10,000 nt of DNA from Flavobacterium sp. (GTDB lineage Bacteria; Bacteroidota; Bacteroidia; Flavobacteriales; Flavobacteriaceae), in contig NZ_JAIWOF010000087.1 of assembly GCF_020217025.1 (NCBI RefSeq), positions 1 through 10,000 of the forward strand, read 5' to 3'. The notes beneath the pieces were generated by a model. The model saw nothing but the letters and a program-made list of their open reading frames with translations, did no database searches and had not been told where the DNA came from. Each line of letters opens with the position of its first letter. The stretch's first letter is position 1. Shown one piece after another: positions 1 to 7,479 of the stretch. Position numbers and translations under genes: made by a program.

Positions 1-644
1 AAAAACAAGGGTATAAAATCAAAGAATTAAACTTTCAAGAAGGCGATGTCGCCGGAATTAAAACTGTAACCTTAGAATTTGAAGGCGATTTTGCTTTCGG
101 ATATTTAAAAGGTGAAAACGGTGTACATCGTTTAGTTAGAATTTCTCCTTTTGATAGTAATGCGAAACGCCATACTTCTTTTGCTTCGGTTTATGTGTAT
201 CCTTTGGTGGATGATTCTATTGAAGTTGAAATCAATCCCGCTGATATCGAAATCATTACTTCTCGTTCGAGTGGTGCTGGTGGACAAAACGTTAATAAAG
301 TAGAAACAAAAGTACAATTGTTTCACAAACCAACTGGAATTCAAATTCAGTGTTCAGAAACTCGTTCGCAACAAGACAACCGCCAACGTGCGATGCAAAT
401 GTTGAAATCGCAGTTATACGAAATCGAATTAAACAAACGCTTAGCACAAAGAGCCGATATTGAAGCTGGAAAAATGAAAATTGAATGGGGATCGCAAATT
501 CGAAATTATGTAATGCATCCTTATAAATTAGTAAAAGACGTTCGTTCTGGATATGAATCAAGTGACGTTGAAGGAATTATGAACGGTGATATCGATAATT
601 TCCTAAAAGCCTATTTAATGATGATGGGGCAAAAAGAGGAATAA
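1..644 (+). CDS. prfB: Peptide chain release factor 2 (C-terminal part, 5' end outside window)
   Basis: RF2 is the cytoplasmic class I release factor that reads UAA and UGA stop codons and triggers hydrolysis of peptidyl-tRNA. The reading frame is open from position 3 with no start, so the gene enters from the left; 213 codons remain, compared with about 365 for a full RF2. The stop-codon recognition tripeptide SPF (nt 144-152), diagnostic of RF2 rather than the PxT of RF1, lies in a [12 protein letters not shown] context. The catalytic GGQ loop is at nt 279-287 in [10 protein letters not shown]. The C-terminal GWGSQIRxYV-like and [14 protein letters not shown] segments also match RF2. The autoregulatory frameshift site found near the start of many prfB genes would lie outside the window and cannot be judged. 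A strong terminator follows. Identification is very secure. Confidence 0.97.
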   Translation, partial: KQGYKIKELNFQEGDVAGIKTVTLEFEGDFAFGYLKGENGVHRLVRISPFDSNAKRHTSFASVYVYPLVDDSIEVEINPADIEIITSRSSGAGGQNVNKVETKVQLFHKPTGIQIQCSETRSQQDNRQRAMQMLKSQLYEIELNKRLAQRADIEAGKMKIEWGSQIRNYVMHPYKLVKDVRSGYESSDVEGIMNGDIDNFLKAYLMMMGQKEE

Positions 645-665
645 TTCAGATAAATCAAATCTTAT

Positions 666-702
666 AAATCCGAATTTCTATTATTGAAATTCGGATTTTT
701 TT
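666..702 (+). terminator. Intrinsic terminator of prfB
   Basis: A perfect 13-bp stem is seen: AAATCCGAATTTC at 666-678 pairs with GAAATTCGGATTT at 686-698 around a 7-base loop. It is followed directly by more T residues to 702. It starts 21 bases after the prfB stop and is the clearest terminator in the window. Confidence 0.88.
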
Positions 703-734
703 ATACAATATTTAAAAAAACTAAAATCTTTTTA

Positions 735-742
735 TATATTCG
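735..742 (+). promoter_or_regulatory. Possible -7 promoter element before the lpxD-family gene
   Basis: TATATTCG resembles the Bacteroidota -7 consensus TAnnTTTG with one mismatch. It begins 35 bases before the ATG at 770 and lies just after the prfB terminator, where a new promoter is expected. No convincing TTTG -33 element lies upstream, so the call is tentative. Confidence 0.35.
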
Positions 743-769
743 GCAAAACTAAACCCACCAAACCAACTA

Positions 770-1768
770 ATGAAACAAATTTCAATCGAAGAAATCAACG
801 AAGTATTAAAAGGAACGATCGTTGGTTTAATAACAACAAAAATTACAGCTCCAGAACAATTAGAAGTCGCTAAAGAAACTGAAATTTCATTTATTGGTAA
901 TAAAAAATATGAGAAATTATGGGCAACTTCTAAAGCAGGTGTTGCAGTTGTAAATGAAGATATTTCAATCGAACCAGGAGAAAACAGAGCGTTCATTAAA
1001 GTTAAAAATGCGGATTTAGCAATGTCTCAAGTTTTAGCACTTTTTGCTCCTCCTCCACCTGTTTTCAAAACCAATATTCATCCAACAGCAACAATTGACG
1101 AAACAGCTCAAATTGGCAATAATGTAAAAATTGGTGCAAATTGCTATGTCGGTCCAAATGTAACCATTGGAGAAAATACTATTTTATATTCAAATGTAAC
1201 CGTTTTAGATGAATGTACTATTGGTAAAAACACAATCATTTGGTCAGGAGCTGTAGTTAGAGAACGTTGTCATATTGGAAATGATTGTATTATTCATCCA
1301 AACGCAACCATCGGTGCTGATGGATTTGGTTTTCGTCCAGATCCTGAAAAAGGATTGGTGAAAATTCCTCAAATTGGAAATGTAATTATTGGGAACAATG
1401 TAGAAATTGGTGCTAATACTTGTGTTGACAGAGGAAAATTCAGCTCAACTATTTTAGGAAATGGTTGTAAAATTGACAATTTAGTTCAAATTGGACACAA
1501 TTCTAAATTAGGAATGTTTTGCATCTTAGCTGGAAATAGTGGCTTAGCTGGTTCAGTAACACTTGGAAATGGCGTAATTATTGGTGGAAGTGTTTCTATA
1601 AAAGACCATGTAACTATTGGTGATGGTGCTATGATTGGTGCCGGTTCAGGTGTAGCAGCAGATGTTGAGGCAGGTAAAACAATGTTAGGTTATCCTGCAA
1701 TTGATGCTAAAGACGCACTTAGACAATGGGCAATTTTAAAAAGAATGGTAAACGATTCCAAAAAATAA
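770..1768 (+). CDS. lpxD: LpxD-family UDP-3-O-acylglucosamine N-acyltransferase
   Basis: LpxD enzymes transfer a 3-hydroxyacyl chain from acyl carrier protein to the 2-amino group of UDP-3-O-acylglucosamine, the third step of lipid A synthesis, in the cytoplasm. The protein has 332 residues, close to the usual length of about 340. Residues 1-95 form the N-terminal uridine-binding-like domain. From about residue 103 there are many hexapeptide repeats (IGxNxx, IGANCYVG, VTIGENT) typical of a left-handed beta helix. Family motifs include IGADGFGF (181-188) and VQIGHNS (239-245); H243 is the expected catalytic base, and H280 fits the second conserved histidine. The C-terminal LGYPAxxAxxxxRxW segment is also typical. 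The gene stands alone between prfB and a carboxylase, not beside lpxC, lpxA or fabZ. Flavobacteria carry several LpxD paralogues, so it may act on another UDP-sugar; the family call is firm, the exact substrate less so. Confidence 0.88.
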   Translation: MKQISIEEINEVLKGTIVGLITTKITAPEQLEVAKETEISFIGNKKYEKLWATSKAGVAVVNEDISIEPGENRAFIKVKNADLAMSQVLALFAPPPPVFKTNIHPTATIDETAQIGNNVKIGANCYVGPNVTIGENTILYSNVTVLDECTIGKNTIIWSGAVVRERCHIGNDCIIHPNATIGADGFGFRPDPEKGLVKIPQIGNVIIGNNVEIGANTCVDRGKFSSTILGNGCKIDNLVQIGHNSKLGMFCILAGNSGLAGSVTLGNGVIIGGSVSIKDHVTIGDGAMIGAGSGVAADVEAGKTMLGYPAIDAKDALRQWAILKRMVNDSKK

Positions 1769-1790
1769 ACATTCGTTAAAAATTAAGACT

Positions 1791-1827
1791 AAATCCATCT
1801 AAAAAATATATTTTTCGGATGGATTTT
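1791..1827 (+). terminator. Probable terminator after the lpxD-family gene
   Basis: AAATCCATC (1791-1799) pairs perfectly with GATGGATTT (1818-1826), with a T-G wobble above it and an AT-only inner stretch that can also fold. The T run is short (1824-1827), so this is weaker than the prfB terminator. The next promoter-like element begins immediately after it. Confidence 0.5.
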
Positions 1828-1828
1828 G

Positions 1829-1836
1829 TATTTTAG
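1829..1836 (+). promoter_or_regulatory. Possible -7 promoter element before the carboxylase operon
   Basis: TATTTTAG matches the Bacteroidota TAnnTTTG element with one mismatch and starts 34 bases before the ATG at 1863. It directly follows a terminator-like hairpin. A matching -33 TTTG is not evident. Confidence 0.35.
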
Positions 1837-1862
1837 CCAACCAATAAAACAACAAAACCCAA

Positions 1863-3491
1863 ATGGACTTAAACTTTAATAAAAACGAAGATCATAACAA
1901 ACTTTTACTTTCCGATTTAAAAAACCGTTTTGCCCAAGTGAAATTAGGTGGCGGACCAAAACGTATCGAAAAATTACATGCTGAAGGTAAAATGACAGCA
2001 CGTGAACGCATCGATTATCTTTTAGACGAAAAAGCAAAAAGCATTGAAATTGGCGCTTTTGTTGGAGATGGCATGTATAAAGAACATGGCGGATGTCCTT
2101 CTGGAGGCGTAGTTGTAAAAATCGGATTTATTTCTGGAAAACAATGTATTGTGGTGGCTAATGACGCTACTGTAAAAGCAGGCGCTTGGTTCCCAATTAC
2201 CGGAAAAAAGAACCTTCGTGCGCAAGAAATTGCGATGGAAAATCGCTTACCAATTATCTATTTAGTGGATTCGGCTGGTGTTTATTTACCAATGCAAGAT
2301 GAAATTTTTCCAGACAAAGAACATTTCGGTCGTATTTTTAGGAATAATGCTATCATGAGCAGTATGGGAATTACTCAAATTGCCGCTGTAATGGGAAGTT
2401 GTGTAGCTGGTGGTGCTTATTTACCCATCATGAGCGATGAAGCCATGATTGTAGATAAAACCGGAAGTATTTTCTTAGCTGGAAGTTACTTAGTGAAAGC
2501 AGCCATTGGAGAAACAATTGATAACGAAACACTTGGTGGAGCAACAACACATTGCGAAATTTCGGGTGTTACGGATTATAAAGCTAAAGATGATAAAGAT
2601 GCCTTAGACAGAATTAAAAGTATCGTAGGTAAAATTGGTGATTTCGATAAAGCAGGATACAATCGTGTAAAAGCAGAAAAACCAGCTTTGGAACCAAAAG
2701 ATATTTACGGAATCTTACCAAAATCGAGAGCTGATCAATACGATATGTATGAAATCATCAAACGTTTGGTAGATAATTCAGAATTTGATGAATACAAAGG
2801 TGATTACGGAAAAACCTTAATCACAGCTTACGCTCGCATCGATGGTTGGGCGGTTGGAATTGTAGCTAATCAAAGAAAGATTGTAAAAAACGCTAAAGGC
2901 GAAATGCAATTTGGTGGAGCAATTTATTCGGATTCAGCTGATAAAGCAACACGTTTTATTGCCAATTGTAACCAAAAGAAAATTCCATTAGTATTTGTAC
3001 AAGATGTTACCGGATTTATGGTAGGTTCCAAATCAGAACACGGAGGAATCATCAAAGATGGAGCCAAAATGGTGAATGCGATGGCAAATTCAGTTGTACC
3101 AAAATTCACTGTTATTGTCGGAAATTCATACGGAGCAGGAAACTATGCGATGTGTGGAAAAGCATATGATCCAAGATTAATCTTCGCTTGGCCAAGTGCC
3201 GAATTAGCAGTTATGGGCGGAACACAAGCGGCAAAAGTATTAGCACAAATTGAAGCTTCTTCTTTAAAAGCAAAAGGTGAAGTAATTGATGAAGTAAAAG
3301 AAAAAGAATTATTTGATAAAATCAAAGCAAGATACGACGAACAAGTTTCACCATACTACGCAGCTTCTCGTTTATGGACAGATGCTATCATTGATCCATT
3401 AGAAACCAGAAATTGGATTTCTATGGGAATTGAAGCAGCCAACCATGCTCCTATTGAAAAACAGTTTAATTTAGGTGTAATTCAAGTTTAA
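1863..3491 (+). CDS. Acyl-CoA carboxylase carboxyltransferase (beta) subunit, methylcrotonyl-CoA carboxylase-like
   Basis: This is the carboxyltransferase subunit of a biotin-dependent acyl-CoA carboxylase, moving carboxyl from carboxybiotin to an acyl-CoA in the cytoplasm. It has 542 residues, full length for the family. The N-terminal half has TARERIDYLLD (45-55), VDSAGVYLPMQDEIFPD (135-151) and the first oxyanion-hole segment GSCVAGGAY (178-186). The C-terminal half has DVTGFMVG (381-388) and the second glycine-rich segment GNSYGAGNYAM (420-430). The FPDxEHFGRIF, GTIFLxG-like and KDGAKMV patterns resemble methylcrotonyl-CoA carboxylase beta (leucine breakdown) more than propionyl-CoA carboxylase beta, but substrate cannot be fixed from sequence alone. 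No biotin carboxylase or biotin carrier subunit lies in the window, so the partner must be encoded elsewhere. It is the first gene of a tight run: the next start lies one base after its stop. Confidence 0.92.
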   Translation: MDLNFNKNEDHNKLLLSDLKNRFAQVKLGGGPKRIEKLHAEGKMTARERIDYLLDEKAKSIEIGAFVGDGMYKEHGGCPSGGVVVKIGFISGKQCIVVANDATVKAGAWFPITGKKNLRAQEIAMENRLPIIYLVDSAGVYLPMQDEIFPDKEHFGRIFRNNAIMSSMGITQIAAVMGSCVAGGAYLPIMSDEAMIVDKTGSIFLAGSYLVKAAIGETIDNETLGGATTHCEISGVTDYKAKDDKDALDRIKSIVGKIGDFDKAGYNRVKAEKPALEPKDIYGILPKSRADQYDMYEIIKRLVDNSEFDEYKGDYGKTLITAYARIDGWAVGIVANQRKIVKNAKGEMQFGGAIYSDSADKATRFIANCNQKKIPLVFVQDVTGFMVGSKSEHGGIIKDGAKMVNAMANSVVPKFTVIVGNSYGAGNYAMCGKAYDPRLIFAWPSAELAVMGGTQAAKVLAQIEASSLKAKGEVIDEVKEKELFDKIKARYDEQVSPYYAASRLWTDAIIDPLETRNWISMGIEAANHAPIEKQFNLGVIQV

Positions 3492-3492
3492 T

Positions 3493-4023
3493 ATGAGATA
3501 TTTATTAGTAATAGTTTACTTATTTTCTATTAATTGTATTTCTCAAAAAAATGTAGATGAAGAAATAGATTCAAAACATTTTACTTTTAAAGACATACAT
3601 GTTAATAGATTGATAATAAATGAACTAAACTCAGAACAACTTAATTTATTCAAGAATTATTTAAAATCAAACTTTAAGGAAGATTTGGATAGTCTTGGGT
3701 ATGTTACCATTGTTTATTTACAACCTAAAAAAGATTGTTGGTATAATAATATTGCATATATCAATAATAAAAATTGGTTTAACCCAAAAAATATTGAACC
3801 TTACATGAATACTCGATTGTTGATTTCTCACTTTGACAAAAAAAAATCTAAGAATAGTGTTTGGGATAGAGAACAAATACTCTACAATATTTTTCCAAAG
3901 GAACCTGATGCTTGTGATTATATGTTAACTATTAATAAAAAAGGAGTATATATTTACAAACCAGGTCATTTTTACATTCCTTATGCAAATGCTTTTTACA
4001 ACGAATTAAAAGTATATGAATAG
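3493..4023 (+). CDS. Hypothetical exported protein, AT-rich
   Basis: I do not recognise this 176-residue protein. Residues 1-17 look like a signal peptide (basic MRY, hydrophobic LLVIVYLFSI, then NCISQ), with likely cleavage near the SQ at 17-18. Cys15 is not in a proper lipobox because the residue before it is Asn. The rest is polar, rich in Asn, Lys and Tyr, with two further cysteines (82 and 141) that could pair in the periplasm, and no further membrane segment. The start is one base after the carboxylase stop and the stop is two bases before the rluA-family start, so it is probably translated from the same transcript. Its DNA is visibly more AT-rich than both neighbours, with abundant ATA, TTA and AAT codons, which suggests a late-arriving or fast-evolving gene. 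It is a real ORF judged by packing and signal peptide; function is unknown. Confidence 0.8.
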   Translation: MRYLLVIVYLFSINCISQKNVDEEIDSKHFTFKDIHVNRLIINELNSEQLNLFKNYLKSNFKEDLDSLGYVTIVYLQPKKDCWYNNIAYINNKNWFNPKNIEPYMNTRLLISHFDKKKSKNSVWDREQILYNIFPKEPDACDYMLTINKKGVYIYKPGHFYIPYANAFYNELKVYE

Positions 4024-4025
4024 AA

Positions 4026-5690
4026 ATGCAAGCCTTTTTTCAATCCTTCAAAACCAATATTTCAGGTATTGCTACACCTGAGAAATTCACCTTTCCTTTT
4101 TATTATGAACCTCATGAATTAAGTAGGATTGCCGCAACTGAATTGCAATCGTATTTGGAAACGCAAACCGATTTTGAACATAACTTTGGTTTACAAGAAA
4201 ATCAAGAAGGTTTGGTAATTGGAAAAATGTTTGGCGTTTTGGTTTGTCAAAATCAAGAAGGTGAACTTGGATATTTATGGGCTTTTTCGGGGAAATTGGC
4301 TGGTGTGAATCACCTTCCTTATTTTGTACCGACGATTTTTGATATGTTGCACGAAGATGGTTTTTTTAGAAAAGAAGAAGAAGTTTTGAATGCAATCAAT
4401 CGTCAAATTGAAATTTTAGAAAATTCAGACGAACTTCAAAACAAGAAAAATCAATTAGACGTTACTAAAATAGAAGCTTTAACCGATATTCAAAATCAAA
4501 AAGATAAAATCAAAAGATTGAAGATAGAACGTGATGAAAAACGAATTTCATTTACCAATTTATCTTCATCTGAAATTGAACAATTAGAATTAGAACTTTC
4601 GGAAGAAAGCAAAAAAGAGAGCATTTTACTCAAAAAAATGACCAAATATTGGAATTTTCAAATCGAAAATGCTCAGAAAGAAGTCAATTTACTTTTAGAT
4701 GAAATCAATCAATTAAAAGAAGAGCGCCGAATGAAATCGGGAGCTTTACAGCAAAAACTGTTCGCTGAATATTCGTTTTTGAACCAATTTGGAGAACGAA
4801 AAAGTATTGGTGAAATCTTTAATAATAATCCGCCAGCTGGTGCTGGAGAATGTGCTGCTCCCAAATTATTACATTACGCTTTCGAACATAATTTAAAACC
4901 TGTTGCTATGGCTGAATTTTGGTGGGGACAATCACCAAAATCAGAAATTAGAAAACACAAACAATTTTATCCGGCTTGTAAAAGTAAGTGCGAACCTATT
5001 TTGTTATCACACATGTTACAAGGTTTGGAAATGGAAGCAAATCCGTTTCAAGAAAATCCGGCGGAAGGAAAAAACATAGAAATTGTTTATGAAGATGACA
5101 TTTTAGCTGTAGTTAATAAACCCGCAGAATTTCTATCTGTTCCTGGGAAAATTATTTCCGATTCGGTTTATCAAAGAGTCAAAGAATTATATCCAAACGC
5201 CACTGGACCATTAATTGTGCATCGTTTAGACATGTCGACATCAGGTTTAATGTTAATTGCTAAAGATGAAGAAACCTATGTAAAATTACAAAGTCAATTT
5301 ATCAAACGAACAATTAAAAAGCGATATGTTGCTTTACTAGATGGAATTTTAGAAGCAAATGATGGTATTATCGATTTACCACTTCGAGTAGATTTAGATG
5401 ATAGACCAAGACAATTGGTTTGCTACGAACACGGAAAGCCAGCGCAAACTAAATGGGAAAAGATTGAAGTTAAGAATAACCAAACTTTAGTGTACTTCTA
5501 TCCTATTACGGGTAGAACACATCAATTACGAGTGCATGCTTCACACGAATTAGGTTTAAAAACTCCGATTGTAGGTGATGATTTGTATGGCTCAAAAGCT
5601 AATCGTTTGCATTTACATGCTGAAAGTTTAACTTTTATTCATCCTATTTCAAAAGAAGAACTCACTATAACTACCGCTGCAGAATTTTAA
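4026..5690 (+). CDS. RluA-family RNA pseudouridine synthase with long N-terminal extension
   Basis: The C-terminal third, from about residue 350, is a RluA-type catalytic domain that isomerises uridine to pseudouridine in rRNA or tRNA. It has VYEDDILAVVNKP (354-366), the catalytic motif HRLDMSTSG (399-407) with Asp402, KRYVALLDG (432-440), and GRTHQLRVH (496-504). The 554-residue length is nearly twice a plain RluA enzyme. Residues 1-115 form an N-terminal domain (GKMFGVLV, LGYLWAFSGKLAG). Residues 115-240 are charged, heptad-like and probably coiled coil. Residues 268-332 hold PPAGAGECAAPKLL and YPACKSKCEPILLSHML, with Cys276, Cys318 and Cys322 that might bind metal. I recall this long architecture from Bacteroidota and marine gammaproteobacteria; its exact RNA target is unknown to me. 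No S4 domain is seen. It is the last gene of the carboxylase run. Confidence 0.92.
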   Translation: MQAFFQSFKTNISGIATPEKFTFPFYYEPHELSRIAATELQSYLETQTDFEHNFGLQENQEGLVIGKMFGVLVCQNQEGELGYLWAFSGKLAGVNHLPYFVPTIFDMLHEDGFFRKEEEVLNAINRQIEILENSDELQNKKNQLDVTKIEALTDIQNQKDKIKRLKIERDEKRISFTNLSSSEIEQLELELSEESKKESILLKKMTKYWNFQIENAQKEVNLLLDEINQLKEERRMKSGALQQKLFAEYSFLNQFGERKSIGEIFNNNPPAGAGECAAPKLLHYAFEHNLKPVAMAEFWWGQSPKSEIRKHKQFYPACKSKCEPILLSHMLQGLEMEANPFQENPAEGKNIEIVYEDDILAVVNKPAEFLSVPGKIISDSVYQRVKELYPNATGPLIVHRLDMSTSGLMLIAKDEETYVKLQSQFIKRTIKKRYVALLDGILEANDGIIDLPLRVDLDDRPRQLVCYEHGKPAQTKWEKIEVKNNQTLVYFYPITGRTHQLRVHASHELGLKTPIVGDDLYGSKANRLHLHAESLTFIHPISKEELTITTAAEF

Positions 5691-5731
5691 AATTCAGTTC
5701 TTTTTGTAACATTTTTTCCAATTCAAACTCT

Positions 5732-5740
5732 TATATTTAG
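5732..5740 (+). promoter_or_regulatory. Possible -7 promoter element before the M1 peptidase gene
   Basis: TATATTTAG resembles TAnnTTTG. A TTTG lies upstream at 5703-5706, but the 25-base spacing is longer than the usual 19-21. A transcript starting about 10 bases downstream would begin near 5746-5750, after the alternative TTG at 5744, which favours the ATG at 5759 as the true start. Confidence 0.3.
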
Positions 5741-5758
5741 ATTTTGAAAATAATCCTT

Positions 5759-7378
5759 ATGAAAAACAGTTTTTTAGTTGTATTAACCTTAATAGGAATC
5801 CAACAAATCAATGCTCAATTTACTCGTCGTGATTCACTTCAAGGAGGTTTACGTATCGAAAGAACATCATATGATGTAAAACGTTATGATTTAAATATCA
5901 CAATAAATCCAGAACAAAAAAGTATTAAAGGTTTTAATGAAATTTCCTTTGAAGTGATGGTTCCAACTCAAAAAATTCAGTTGGATTTATTTGATAATAT
6001 GAAAGTGGATTCGATTATTTGGAATACTAAAAAATTAAAATACGTTCGCGATAATGATGCCGTTTTCATTGATTTTCCAGAAAAATTAACTTCAAAATCG
6101 AATCATAAATTAAAATTTTATTATTCAGGAAATCCTAGAATTGCTAGAAATGCCCCTTGGGATGGTGGTTTTGTATTTTCAAAAGACAAAGCAGGAAAAG
6201 ACTTTATAGCCGTAGCAGTGCAAGGAACTGGTGCTAGTTTGTGGTATCCAGTAAAAGATTCTCAAACTGACGAACCAGATAATGGTGCTTCCATTAAAGT
6301 TGCTGTTCCAAATGGATTGATGAATGTGTCTAACGGACGTTTTTTAGGCTCTCAAGACTTAAAAAATGGCTACACTCGATGGGATTGGGAAGTTAAAAAC
6401 CCGATTAACAATTACACGATAACAGTAAATATTGCCGATTATGTTCATATTCAGGATAAAATGCCCGATTTGGATTTAGATTATTATGTTTTAAGAGAAA
6501 ATGAAGCAAAAGCTCGCGAACATTTTATGGAAGTAAAACCAATGATGGAATGTTTTCAGTCGAAATTTGGTCGCTATCCGTTTTGGGAAGATGGTTATAA
6601 ATTAGTAGAAACGCCGTATTTAGGTATGGAACATCAAAGTGCTGTTGCTTATGGGAATAAGTACAAAAAGGGCTACATGGGGTTTGACTTATCGGGTACC
6701 GGTGTTGGGATGTTTTTCGATTATATTACCATTCACGAAACAGGTCATGAATGGTTTGGAAATAGCATTACAAGTACTGATATTGCAGACATGTGGATTC
6801 ATGAAGGTTTTACCACTTATTCTGAAACGGTATTTATTGAATGTATTAAAGGTTATGATGATGCCATGAAATACATTAACGGGCAAGCTAAAAACGTTAG
6901 AAACGATCGACCGATTATTGGTCAGTATGGGGTGAACAATGAAGGTTCTGGAGATATGTATTATAAGGGTGCATTGTTATTAAATACATTAAGACATATT
7001 GTTGCCGATGATGCAAAATGGTGGAAAATGTTATATGATTATTCCGAAACTTTCAAAAAGAAAATTATTACTTCAGATACTGTAATTGATTACTTTAACA
7101 AGGCTTCAGGTACAGATTTAACACCAATATTTAGACAGTATTTATATACAAATCAACTTCCTGTTTTTATCTATAAAATCAAAGGTGATTATCTATATTA
7201 TTCATGGGATAATGTAAATGAAGACTTTAATATGCCTATTGATATTGGTTTTGAAGGGAAAAAAATTAGATTATTTCCAACAGCAAAAGAACAGAAAATC
7301 AAACTAAAAAAACTCAGTAAAAAGAGTTTCCAAATTTACGACAATCAGTTTTATGTTAAAATTAAAGAAGACAATTAG
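5759..7378 (+). CDS. Secreted M1-family zinc aminopeptidase
   Basis: M1 peptidases remove N-terminal residues from peptides using one zinc ion. I chose the ATG at 5759 over an in-frame TTG at 5744 because it starts a clean signal peptide: MKNSF, then hydrophobic LVVLTLIGI, then INAQF with cleavage expected around Ala19. The 539-residue protein has an N-terminal beta domain (about 30-225), then a thermolysin-like domain. The zinc motif HETGH (326-330) is followed by exactly 18 residues and Glu349, the HEXXH-X18-E signature. The substrate-binding GxMEN loop appears as GMEHQ (289-293), with His in place of Asn. Tyr401 or Tyr402 in GDMYYKGALLL fits the transition-state tyrosine. The large C-terminal helical domain of classical members is missing, as in many short Bacteroidota M1 enzymes. 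It probably acts in the periplasm or outside the cell; no C-terminal sorting domain is seen. Confidence 0.93.
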   Translation: MKNSFLVVLTLIGIQQINAQFTRRDSLQGGLRIERTSYDVKRYDLNITINPEQKSIKGFNEISFEVMVPTQKIQLDLFDNMKVDSIIWNTKKLKYVRDNDAVFIDFPEKLTSKSNHKLKFYYSGNPRIARNAPWDGGFVFSKDKAGKDFIAVAVQGTGASLWYPVKDSQTDEPDNGASIKVAVPNGLMNVSNGRFLGSQDLKNGYTRWDWEVKNPINNYTITVNIADYVHIQDKMPDLDLDYYVLRENEAKAREHFMEVKPMMECFQSKFGRYPFWEDGYKLVETPYLGMEHQSAVAYGNKYKKGYMGFDLSGTGVGMFFDYITIHETGHEWFGNSITSTDIADMWIHEGFTTYSETVFIECIKGYDDAMKYINGQAKNVRNDRPIIGQYGVNNEGSGDMYYKGALLLNTLRHIVADDAKWWKMLYDYSETFKKKIITSDTVIDYFNKASGTDLTPIFRQYLYTNQLPVFIYKIKGDYLYYSWDNVNEDFNMPIDIGFEGKKIRLFPTAKEQKIKLKKLSKKSFQIYDNQFYVKIKEDN

Positions 7379-7390
7379 TCTTCTTTTTTT
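7364..7390 (+). terminator. Intrinsic terminator overlapping the M1 peptidase stop codon
   Basis: AAAGAAGAC (7364-7372) pairs perfectly with GTCTTCTTT (7378-7386) around a 5-base loop AATTA, followed by T residues to 7390. The left arm encodes the last residues (KED) and the TAG stop (7376-7378) sits in the loop and the first base of the right arm, so the hairpin is shared between coding and termination signal. Confidence 0.75.
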
Positions 7391-7444
7391 ATTAATTTAT
7401 GTTTTAATTAACGCATCTAAAAATCATACTGTTTTAATTTTCAG

Positions 7445-7452
7445 TAAATTAG
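7445..7452 (+). promoter_or_regulatory. Possible -7 promoter element before the DoxX-family gene
   Basis: TAAATTAG, followed by CC, begins 35 bases before the ATG at 7480, the same distance as the similar motif before the carboxylase and lpxD-family genes. A second candidate, TAATTTTA at 7460-7467, is closer to the start. No clear -33 element is present. Confidence 0.28.
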
Positions 7453-7479
7453 CCTAGTGTAATTTTAATCCGTTTCTTT

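Noticed and set aside
292..561. Minus-strand 89-residue reading frame inside prfB
   Set aside because: It lies wholly opposite a strongly conserved RF2 coding region including the GGQ motif and shows no family features.
721..996. Minus-strand 91-residue reading frame over the start of the lpxD-family gene
   Set aside because: It overlaps the coding start of a well-supported gene on the opposite strand, crosses its promoter region, and has no recognisable motif.
3493..3540. Lipoprotein signal in the hypothetical exported protein (Cys15)
   Set aside because: The residues before Cys15 are Ser-Ile-Asn, which do not fit a lipobox; cleavage by signal peptidase I near Ser17-Gln18 is more likely.
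5682..5705. Palindrome GAATTTTAAAATTC over the rluA-family stop, followed by TTCTTTTT, as a terminator
   Set aside because: The perfect part is 7 bp with no loop and all AT except one pair, and the T run begins several bases after the stem, so it is too weak to call.
5744..5758. TTG start giving an M1 peptidase five residues longer
   Set aside because: The ATG at 5759 starts a standard signal peptide, and the TTG lies next to or upstream of the likely transcription start.
6639..6886. Small reading frames on both strands inside the M1 peptidase gene
   Set aside because: They overlap the zinc-binding region of a clearly real gene and look like out-of-frame shadows.
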